This document shows, piece after piece, positions 1 to 5,628 of a DNA stretch of 7,350 bases. The stretch spans positions 1-7,350 of the forward strand of contig JACNJP010000293.1 of assembly GCA_014382465.1 (NCBI GenBank), given 5' to 3'. The notes under the pieces were generated by a model that saw nothing but the letters and a program-made list of their open reading frames with translations, was not told the DNA's origin and searched no databases. The position numbers were made by a program, and so were the translations under genes. Origin of the DNA: Planctomycetota bacterium. Its GTDB lineage: Bacteria > Planctomycetota > UBA1135. The first letter of the stretch is position 1. The number at the start of each line of letters is the position of its first letter.

Positions 1-2507
1 TCGCTCGCGCTGCTCGGGCGGGGGCCGGTAAGCGAATAGGCCAGGGGCTGAAGGGCGGCCGGCGCGGCGCCGGCGACGACGAAGCTGGCGGTGGCGCCGG
101 CGACCAAGTCGCGCGCCAACAGCCCCGGTCCGTCGGTGGCGGCGACCAGCGCGCCGCCGCGGTCCCACAGCGCCAGGGTCTCGCCGGGGTTGATGTTGCC
201 GCTGTACGGCCCGACCACCAGCAGCGACTGGCCGCCCGAGGGCCCGCTGGCGCGCATCCGGAAGGCGGCCGGGTTCTCGGCGGCGAAGATCGAGCCGCCG
301 GCCGGGATCACCGCGCCGCCGGGGAAGACGAAGTCGACGCCGCCGTTGAGGGTCCAGCCCGAGACGTCGGCGGCCTCGGCGCTGGAGTTGAGGAGCTCGA
401 TGAACTCCTCCTCCTGATTGCCGGAGACCGGGTTGTCCTCGATGCGGCCGAAGGCCACCCGGATCGCCGCCGACTGGCGGTCGGGGATGATGCCGTTGGC
501 GCCGTGGGTGACGAAGAGGTGGGTGCGACGCACCGCCAGGTAGAGGTCCTTGAGCCGGCCGAGGGCGGTGGCGAAGTCATAGCCGGTGTTGCCGTAGTTC
601 GGCACGCCCCACTTGGCCTGGTCGAGGGCGACGTCGGCCGCCATCTGGGCCTGGAGCTGGTCGATGCGCTGCTCCAGGACCAGCGCGGACGCCGGGGTTC
701 CGGGCGCCTGCAGCAGCTCGTCCATCAGCGTCCGCAGCCGCCGCAGGTAGAGCGCCTGGATCTCCGGCGTGCGGTGCATGGCGTCGATCAGCCGGTTCCA
801 GGGGCCGTCGTTCTTGCGGTGGTTGCGGTCGGCGAACAGCGGGTGGCTGTAGGGGTCGTCGTCGGCCCAGATGGTGTCGTTGGTCACGCCGCCCTGCAGC
901 GTGTAATTGCGGCCGAAGGTCAGGTCCTTGTCCCACGGCAGCATCCGCCACTCGCCGTCGCCGTCGCTGTCTCGGTAGAGGTAGTAGTTCTTGGCGACGT
1001 GGTCGTTGTCGTGGATCAGGGTGGTGGCGGCGATGTAGCTGATGACCTCCGGGACGTCGACGTTGTCGAACAGGAAGTCGCGCAGGGCGGCGCCGTTGAG
1101 CTGGATGCCGCCGATCAGGTCACCCAGGTCCTGGTTGCCCTCCCACTCGCGGGTCTTCTTCTGCACGCCCCAGGCCGAGGAGGTGGCCTCGTTGAACATC
1201 TTGTAGAGCGCGCCGTCGGGGTCGAGCTCGTGGCGCTCGAGGAATTCCTGGTCGACCTGCTCGATGAAGGCGGCGACGCTGAAGAAGGCGCCGTTCTGCT
1301 GCAGCCGCATCGGGTAGCTGAGGCTGCCGGGCACGCCGGCGTCGGCGTAGACCTCGTAGGACAGCGGCTGGCGCAGGAAGGCCTTGTCGCCGTAGGTGGA
1401 GTTGAGGTTGATCTCCTCGACGCGGCCGAGCCCCGGGTCGAAGCGGAAGTGGTCGCCCTTGTTGAAGTCGAATTTGTAGCTGCGCTTGGGCCAGTAGAGC
1501 GAGCTACCGCCGCGGCGGCGGACGAAGACGTTGTCGTAGAGCTGGCCGAGGTGCCACAGGGAGCAGCGGGTGCCGTTGCTGGTGTTGGCGGCGCCGGGGA
1601 ACTCGACGAACCAGTGCAGCACCGGCAGCTGGTTGTGCGCCGCCGGGTCGGCGATCATCACGCCGAAGTACTGCGGCGAGTCGAGCGGGTCGAGGTACAT
1701 CGGCGCGCGGCCCGCCGGGGATCCGGGCTCGTCGGCGGTCACGAAGTAGCGCAGCATGTCCGACGGTCCCGCGACGCTCGCGGGGATCACCCCGGTGTGG
1801 ACGCCGTCGCCGGCGAACAGGTCGCCGCCGGTCCCCTGGTCGTTCATCGGCAGGGTGGCCTCGCTGCCGAAGCCGACCCGGTAGTGCAGGTTGAGCGCGC
1901 CGGCCGCGCTGAGGCCGCCGACCGCCTCGGCGGTCACGGTCAGGTCGTCGCTGTCGGCCGGCTCGGCGGGCAGGTGGGCGACCCGCACCGGCGCCGGCCA
2001 GCCGGCGTTGTTGACCGCCCCGGGGGTCGCCAGCGGGAAGTAGCGCTCCTGGGCGCTCGGCGACAGGCCGTAGGAGATGTCGGTGAACTGCTCGGGGTAC
2101 TCGGGCGCGTACTCCGACACCACCGTGACGCCGTCGGGCTTCACCAGCGCCAGGTACTCGCCGCCGGCGGTCAGCTTGAAGTTGGTGTGGAGCTGGCTGC
2201 CGGCCACCGCCCGGTTCTTGCCCGAGGCGTAGACCACCAAGTAGCCGCCGGTGGGGATGCCGACGTTGGCCGGGATCGCCCACTTCGAGAGGTCGCCGGC
2301 GTCGTCGGTGAGGAACCAGCCGCCCATCGCGAGCTGGGCGCCGCTGAGGTTGTGGAGCTCGATCCAGTCCGAGTCGTCGCCGTCCTCGTCCTCGAGGGTG
2401 AGCTGGTTGGCGGCCATGAACTCGCTGATGACCGCCTGCGGCGAGGCGGCGAGGCAGGGCGCGGCGAGCAGGCCCACGAGGCTGAGGGGGAGGCGGAGGG
2501 GGTTCAT
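1..2507 (-). CDS. Secreted CotH kinase-like protein with two lamin-tail domains (3' end off window)
   Basis: The frame is open from the ATG at 2507 to the left edge, giving 835 residues with no stop, so the C terminus is missing. Residues 1-20 (MNPLRLPLSLVGLLAAPCLA) form a Sec signal peptide; AAPC is not a good lipobox. Residues ~22-130 form a lamin-tail domain (AVISEFMAANQ, DWIELHN, GGYLVVYASG). Residues ~135-290 hold an Ig-like stretch (GDLFAGDGVHTGVIP, LRYFVTADE). Residues ~295-650 are CotH-like: VRRRGGSS and KRSYKFDF near 330-345, then HDNDHVAKNYYLYRD from H499 and LPWDKDLTFG around W525-D528. The last two resemble the catalytic and metal-binding region of the family. Residues ~680-780 form a second lamin-tail domain (EEEFIELLNSS, VSGWTLNGG). 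CotH of Bacillus is an atypical protein kinase of the spore coat. In non-spore-formers this architecture is common on secreted proteins and its substrate is unknown. The family call is firm; kinase activity here is inferred. Confidence 0.9.
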   Translation of the reverse strand, partial: MNPLRLPLSLVGLLAAPCLAASPQAVISEFMAANQLTLEDEDGDDSDWIELHNLSGAQLAMGGWFLTDDAGDLSKWAIPANVGIPTGGYLVVYASGKNRAVAGSQLHTNFKLTAGGEYLALVKPDGVTVVSEYAPEYPEQFTDISYGLSPSAQERYFPLATPGAVNNAGWPAPVRVAHLPAEPADSDDLTVTAEAVGGLSAAGALNLHYRVGFGSEATLPMNDQGTGGDLFAGDGVHTGVIPASVAGPSDMLRYFVTADEPGSPAGRAPMYLDPLDSPQYFGVMIADPAAHNQLPVLHWFVEFPGAANTSNGTRCSLWHLGQLYDNVFVRRRGGSSLYWPKRSYKFDFNKGDHFRFDPGLGRVEEINLNSTYGDKAFLRQPLSYEVYADAGVPGSLSYPMRLQQNGAFFSVAAFIEQVDQEFLERHELDPDGALYKMFNEATSSAWGVQKKTREWEGNQDLGDLIGGIQLNGAALRDFLFDNVDVPEVISYIAATTLIHDNDHVAKNYYLYRDSDGDGEWRMLPWDKDLTFGRNYTLQGGVTNDTIWADDDPYSHPLFADRNHRKNDGPWNRLIDAMHRTPEIQALYLRRLRTLMDELLQAPGTPASALVLEQRIDQLQAQMAADVALDQAKWGVPNYGNTGYDFATALGRLKDLYLAVRRTHLFVTHGANGIIPDRQSAAIRVAFGRIEDNPVSGNQEEEFIELLNSSAEAADVSGWTLNGGVDFVFPGGAVIPAGGSIFAAENPAAFRMRASGPSGGQSLLVVGPYSGNINPGETLALWDRGGALVAATDGPGLLARDLVAGATASFVVAGAAPAALQPLAYSLTGPRPSSAS

Positions 2508-2588
2508 GGCTGGAACCGGCGTCGGCGGCAATCCTCCCAAGGATACCTAGGAAACCGCGAGCCGGACGGTCTACCCTCGGCCTTCGCG
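2508..2588. promoter_or_regulatory. Divergent intergenic region with small hairpin
   Basis: These 81 bases separate two divergently transcribed start codons, so promoters for both genes should lie here or overlap the coding ends. I see no convincing -35/-10 pair. A perfect 5-bp stem with a 4-nt loop (ATCCT-CCCA-AGGAT, 2531-2544) is followed by a CCTAGG palindrome at 2546-2551. Read on the minus strand, the hairpin contains GGGAGGA. This is a good Shine-Dalgarno sequence but lies too far (about 25 nt) from the ATG at 2507. An in-frame TTG lies directly after it, too close to use that site. The regulatory role is inferred only from position. Confidence 0.3.
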
Positions 2589-3014
2589 ATGCTCTCGACG
2601 TCCCTCCTGCTCCTCCTGATCGCCGCGACCGGCCTCCTCTGCTCGGCAGCCGGATCTGGCGGCGCGCGGGCGCGGCCCCAGCGCGTCGCCCTGGTCATCG
2701 GCCTGCGGCCCGAGAAGATCGCCCGCTACCGGGAGCTCCACGCCGACCCGTGGCCCGGGGTGCTGGCGCGCATCTCGGCCTGCCACATCCGCAATTACTC
2801 CATCCACCTCGCCGAGCTGGAGCCGGGCAGGCACTACCTGTTCGCCTACTTCGAGTACTGCGGCGCCGATCTCGAGGCCGACATGGCGGCGATGGCGGCC
2901 GACGAGGAGACCGTCCGCTGGTGGCGCGAGACCGACCCGTGCCAGCAGCCGGTCGCGACCGCGGGGCCGGCGGAGAAGTGGAAGCCGATGGAGGAGCTGT
3001 TCTTCCACCCCTGA
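2589..3014 (+). CDS. L-rhamnose mutarotase (RhaM/DUF718) family protein with hydrophobic leader
   Basis: This 141-residue protein matches the RhaM/YiiL family from about residue 32 to the end. RhaM interconverts α- and β-anomers of L-rhamnose. Y47 and H51 (ARYRELHADPWP) align with Tyr18 and the catalytic His22 of E. coli RhaM. CHIRNYSIHL (65-74), YLFAYFEY, the WW pair at 111-112 and the terminal EELFFHP follow the family pattern. RhaM is normally ~104 residues and cytoplasmic. Here residues 1-28 add a hydrophobic segment (LLLLLIAATGLLCSAAG) that looks like a signal peptide or anchor, though it has no basic residue before the hydrophobic core. GLLC is a poor lipobox. The mature domain holds three cysteines (65, 91, 118). 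No rhamnose catabolic genes are nearby, so the substrate is uncertain. No clear ribosome-binding site precedes this ATG; it was chosen because the frame upstream is only antisense to the CotH gene. It probably shares a transcript with the prepilin-like gene 28 nt downstream. Confidence 0.82.
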   Translation: MLSTSLLLLLIAATGLLCSAAGSGGARARPQRVALVIGLRPEKIARYRELHADPWPGVLARISACHIRNYSIHLAELEPGRHYLFAYFEYCGADLEADMAAMAADEETVRWWRETDPCQQPVATAGPAEKWKPMEELFFHP

Positions 3015-3042
3015 CCGGGAGCGGGTCCGGGCCGACGAAAGA

Positions 3043-4290
3043 ATGGACTGGAGCCGGCGCTCCGCGGGCTGCCAAGGAGGGGTGACCCTCCAGCGGAAGC
3101 ACCGGACATGCGACCGTCGAAAGGGGCGGCGCGGCTCGATCCTGCTCATGGTGCTGGTCTTCTGCACCATGATCGGCGGTCTCGCGCTCACCTTCGGCGG
3201 TGCCTCCCAAAAGCAGCGCGACGTCGCGCGGGACGTCACGGCCGAGCTGCGCAGCGACCTGGCGGCCCAGTCGGGCCTCGAGTTCGCCCAGCGCCAATTG
3301 ATGCTGGATTCCGACTGGGCAGGGACCGGCCTGGACGGCGTCACGCTGGCCAGCGGCCTGCACTTCGACGTCCAGCGCCTGGACGCCGGCGGCGAGACCA
3401 CGCTCCAGGTGGACGGAACGCACGGTCGATCGCTGGCCCGCCTGGAAGCGCAGGTGCTGGTCGAGGACGGCGGGGGGACCACCTACGGCGACAAGGCGCT
3501 GGTGTTCCTCGGCCGCAGCCTGGATCTGGCGCACGTCCACATCCACGGCGACATGCTGTTGGCGGACACCACCGGCGTGGTGGACGACTGGATCAACGGC
3601 GCGAGCGGCACGGGGTCCTGGCAGCCAGGCGGCCCGCCTTCGATCGACGGGATCGACTTCGACAAGTTCTACGTCTGGGACGGCACCCTCTTCAAGTACA
3701 CCGATCGCAGCTACAGCCTGAAGAAGGGGGACCAGCAGCAGATCAGCGAGCGGACCCAGATGCCGGCCTGGAACCTGAGCTCCTGGGCAATCGATGGTCC
3801 GGGCAAGCTGATCCATGACGGGACCGGCGGCGGGAGCGAGGACATCGAGATCTCCCACGTCCACACCACCTCCACGCTGGTGGTGATCTCCAATCCGGGT
3901 CAGGCCATCCACATCGCGAACAGCCACATCGACGGCGGGATCGTCATCTGGTGCGAGGACACATGGCCGATCCGGGACAGCGGTCGCAACCAAGTCCACG
4001 TCGAGAATTGCCACGTCGGCGACGGCCAGTCGCCGCACATCGGCATCCTGTCACCGGCCGCCGACCAGGCGGTCGAGAACTGCCACCTGACCGGCTTCTC
4101 CATGGTCCGCTCGCTCGACAAGCTCCAGAACGACCAGATCCTCGGCCAGATGGTGGTGGTGGACTCCCTCGACATCGAGAACGTGCACATCACCTACGAT
4201 CCCCTGATCGGCTCCGACCCGCCGTCCGGGATCAGCTTCCCCACCAGCGCCAGCGGCGTGACGATCACCGGGATCCGCGAGGCTTTCTGA
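3043..4290 (+). CDS. Type IV prepilin-like (PilX/GspK-type N terminus) protein with predicted β-helix body
   Basis: This 415-residue protein begins with a basic leader ending RRKGRRG, followed by SILLMVLVFCTMIGGLALTFGG (residues 32-53). That is the layout of a class III prepilin signal, cut by PilD between G31 and S32. The hydrophobic N-terminal helix runs on into an amphipathic stretch (QKQRDVARDVTAELRSDLAAQSGLEFAQRQL), typical of PilX/GspK-like minor pilins. The canonical Glu at mature position 5 is Met, as is often tolerated in minor pilins. Residues ~160-390 carry repeats of hydrophobic-x-N/S-x-H-hydrophobic (AHVHIHGD, ISHVHTTS, ANSHIDGG, ENCHVGDG, ENCHLTGF, ENVHITYD), which suggest a right-handed parallel β-helix. 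Likely role: a surface or pilus-tip-associated component at the inner membrane/periplasm; the exact function is unknown. The start is uncertain: ATG 3043 gives a 31-residue leader, GTG 3082 gives an 18-residue one. The TGA stop abuts the palindromic element. Confidence 0.78.
   Translation: MDWSRRSAGCQGGVTLQRKHRTCDRRKGRRGSILLMVLVFCTMIGGLALTFGGASQKQRDVARDVTAELRSDLAAQSGLEFAQRQLMLDSDWAGTGLDGVTLASGLHFDVQRLDAGGETTLQVDGTHGRSLARLEAQVLVEDGGGTTYGDKALVFLGRSLDLAHVHIHGDMLLADTTGVVDDWINGASGTGSWQPGGPPSIDGIDFDKFYVWDGTLFKYTDRSYSLKKGDQQQISERTQMPAWNLSSWAIDGPGKLIHDGTGGGSEDIEISHVHTTSTLVVISNPGQAIHIANSHIDGGIVIWCEDTWPIRDSGRNQVHVENCHVGDGQSPHIGILSPAADQAVENCHLTGFSMVRSLDKLQNDQILGQMVVVDSLDIENVHITYDPLIGSDPPSGISFPTSASGVTITGIREAF
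3074..3080 (+). promoter_or_regulatory. Shine-Dalgarno-like AAGGAGG inside the annotated prepilin-like start region
   Basis: A full AAGGAGG lies 31 nt inside the reading frame that opens at ATG 3043, which itself has only a weak purine stretch (CGAAAGA) ahead of it. The in-frame GTG at 3082 would give a leader of typical prepilin length. However, the spacing from AAGGAGG is one base, too short for normal initiation. The ATG at 3108 is out of frame. The site is clearly visible in sequence; its use is unproven. Confidence 0.35.
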
Positions 4291-4436
4291 AACCCGGGGT
4301 CAGACATCGATTGAAACTCGGGGTCGTACCTCTCGTTCCCATCCGGTCATGCTCCGCGCGCGAAGCGCGCAGAGCATGACCGGATGGGAACGAGAGGTAC
4401 GACCCCGAGTTTCAATCGATGTCTGACCCCGGGTTA
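4291..4436. repeat. 64-bp perfect inverted repeat, MITE/REP-like palindromic element
   Basis: The left arm (4291-4354) and right arm (4372-4435) are exact reverse complements over 64 bases. The 17-base centre also folds: GCGCGC (4356-4361), GAA loop, GCGCGC (4365-4370), with one C/A mismatch (4355/4371) joining it to the arms. The whole 145 bases can therefore form one 70-bp stem with a triloop. Each arm contains two near-identical units, AACCCGGGGTC and AACTCGGGGTC, spaced 24 bases apart. The tetranucleotide CTGA flanks the element on both sides (4287-4290 and 4437-4440), compatible with a target duplication. The element begins directly after the TGA of the plus-strand gene, and its end forms part of the TAA of the minus-strand gene. 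No T-run follows either arm, so it is not a standard intrinsic terminator, although the structure could still stop convergent transcripts. No transposase is in the window. A REP/MITE nature is inferred. Confidence 0.9.
4356..4370. other. Apical GC hairpin with GCGAAGC mini-hairpin core
   Basis: The tip of the large palindrome is GCGCGC-GAA-GCGCGC. Its core GCGAAGC is the known exceptionally stable DNA mini-hairpin with a sheared G-A pair in a GAA triloop. In single-stranded DNA this tip would nucleate extrusion of the full stem, a feature expected of elements mobilised through folded single-stranded intermediates. The fold is seen in the sequence; the functional reading is inferred. Confidence 0.7.
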
Positions 4437-5423
4437 CTGAATCGTGACGATGGCCGAGTCCACGCGCATGTCGGCCGCGCCGGTCGCCGGCCGCGCGGCG
4501 TACTTCAGCTCGTAGGTGCCCGGCGGCACTTGCGAAGTATTGAGGACCGAGGTGGGGGCGAAGGAGGCCAGTGGAGAGCTGCGGAAGGGCAGCGGGCTCG
4601 CCGACGGCACCCAGCTTCCCGGGCCCCGGCACCAGAATGGCACGCCGGCCTGGCGGAGGGCGACCACGAACTCGCGTCCGGGCTGGCCGGCGAACAGGTT
4701 GGCTTCGAGGGCGATCGTGATGTCGAGGGTAGTACCGGCTGCGACGGTCAAGGGACCGTCCGAGCCGTTGATCTGGATGTCGGGAATGGCGTAGATCGGC
4801 GTCCCCGAGTACAGGACGTAGTCCATCGCCACATGCGGCAGGTTCCAAATGCCCATCTGGAAGCCGGCGTCGCCGATGTAGGCGGAGGTGTAGGTGCCGA
4901 GCAGGACCCATCCTGCGCCGATGTCGTAGTAGCCTGAGATCTGACTGCCGCTGCGCACGATCCGGAACAGGCCGGCCGTGGCGCCGGTGGAGACGGTGAA
5001 CGGCCCGCCGCCTCCCGGATTGCCGACCGCGTAGAAGCCGATCCGCGATCCGAAGGAGCCGTCCTCGCGCATCATGTAGTAGAAGGAGACCTGATTGGGC
5101 TCCTGCACCTGCAGGGTGAGGTTGCCGCCGCTAGCGCCGGCCTGGTAGCCGCGCCAGTCCATGACCACCTCGAGGTCCCCGCGCAGCTGTTGCTGCGAAG
5201 GGAGCGAGGTGCCCTGGCCGGTGGCGGCCGAGAGGTGCAGCTCGCTGCCGGTCTGCCAGGAGCTGACCGCGTGGTTGTCCAGCCAGAGCATGTCGTCGAG
5301 CGCGGGGCTGTCGAAGTGGTCGTAGACCACCTGGGCGCCGGCGGTGGAGCAGAGGAATGTTGCGGCAGCGAGGAGCGCCAGCCGGAGGGGCTTGAGAAAG
5401 GAGCGGAGAACGCGGAGAGTCAT
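4434..5423 (-). CDS. Secreted ConA-like (jelly-roll) domain protein with C-terminal Ig-like domain
   Basis: This 329-residue protein starts at the ATG at 5423, which has a GAGGT ribosome-binding site 7 nt upstream. An ATG at 5555 in the same frame would place a proline-rich stretch before the signal peptide and is disfavoured. Residues 1-30 are a signal peptide (basic MTLRVLRSFLKPLR, then LALLAAATFLCSTAGA, cleavage before QVV). Residues ~32-207 look like a concanavalin-A-like lectin/glucanase fold: the opening DHFDSPALDDMLW is characteristic, followed by alternating β-strands and a closing AMDYVLYSG. Residues ~213-329 form a β-sandwich domain (PDIQINGSDGPLTVAAG, VLNTSQVPPGTYELKY, DSAIVTIQ) of a kind found at the C termini of bacterial exported proteins. 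I see no catalytic residues, so a binding or structural extracellular role is most likely. The TAA stop borrows two bases from the palindromic element. GH116 lies upstream in the same direction, which may indicate related glycan use. Confidence 0.8.
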   Translation of the reverse strand: MTLRVLRSFLKPLRLALLAAATFLCSTAGAQVVYDHFDSPALDDMLWLDNHAVSSWQTGSELHLSAATGQGTSLPSQQQLRGDLEVVMDWRGYQAGASGGNLTLQVQEPNQVSFYYMMREDGSFGSRIGFYAVGNPGGGGPFTVSTGATAGLFRIVRSGSQISGYYDIGAGWVLLGTYTSAYIGDAGFQMGIWNLPHVAMDYVLYSGTPIYAIPDIQINGSDGPLTVAAGTTLDITIALEANLFAGQPGREFVVALRQAGVPFWCRGPGSWVPSASPLPFRSSPLASFAPTSVLNTSQVPPGTYELKYAARPATGAADMRVDSAIVTIQ

Positions 5424-5628
5424 GACGGTGACCTCATGGACACGCGGACATGGCCGTGGGGAGCGGCCGGGAGCAGGCGGGGGCTGTGGGCCAGCCGCGA
5501 CCAGATGGCTACTGGTTCGCCGACGGGCTCCAGAAGCCCAAAATGAGGCTATCACGGTCAGTTCAGGCCATCAGAATAAGTTCGTGCTTCCTGGGAGCGG
5601 GGCCTCGCTGGGGGCCTCTGGAGCCGGA
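5424..5628. promoter_or_regulatory. Intergenic region between GH116 and ConA-like genes
   Basis: These 205 bases contain no credible gene. They should hold the 5' untranslated region, and perhaps a promoter, of the ConA-like gene. The stretch 5536-5585 is the most AT-rich part (AAAATGAG, CAGAATAAG) and is the likeliest promoter location, but I cannot assign -35/-10 boxes. A perfect 5-bp stem (GGGCT/AGCCC, 5-nt loop) lies at 5525-5539. GGGGCCTC occurs twice as a direct repeat near 5599-5618. No U-rich terminator is visible downstream of the GH116 stop. Confidence 0.35.
5431..5435 (-). promoter_or_regulatory. Ribosome-binding site GAGGT of the ConA-like gene
   Basis: Read on the minus strand, GAGGT sits 7 nt before the ATG at 5423. 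It decides the start in favour of the form that begins directly with a signal peptide, over the longer in-frame ATG at 5555. Confidence 0.55.

Noticed and set aside
504..2588. Very long plus-strand open frame running in phase into the mutarotase-like gene
   Set aside because: It is exactly antisense to the well-supported CotH/lamin-tail gene and has a V/E/G/A-rich composition with no domain. Such frames are common opposite GC-rich genes. Only the part from 2589 has family similarity.
2571..4038. Minus-strand open frames opposite the mutarotase-like and prepilin-like genes
   Set aside because: Their translations are biased and match no family, while the plus strand encodes recognisable RhaM and prepilin features.
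4291..4436. Classical Rho-independent terminator
   Set aside because: The stem is many times longer than usual and neither side is followed by a T-run, so it is described as a palindromic element with possible terminator activity.
4291..4436. CRISPR repeat or fold-back amplification artefact
   Set aside because: There is a single inverted pair with no spacers, so it is not CRISPR. A fold-back artefact would continue as mirrored gene sequence, but the flanks diverge immediately into two different genes.
5424..5555. N-terminal extension of the ConA-like protein to an ATG at 5555
   Set aside because: It would bury the signal peptide behind 44 Pro/Arg-rich residues. The ATG at 5423 has a suitable ribosome-binding site and starts directly with a signal peptide.
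5599..5618. Terminator after the GH116 gene
   Set aside because: The repeated GGGGCCTC is a direct repeat, not an inverted one, and no U-tract follows on the minus strand.
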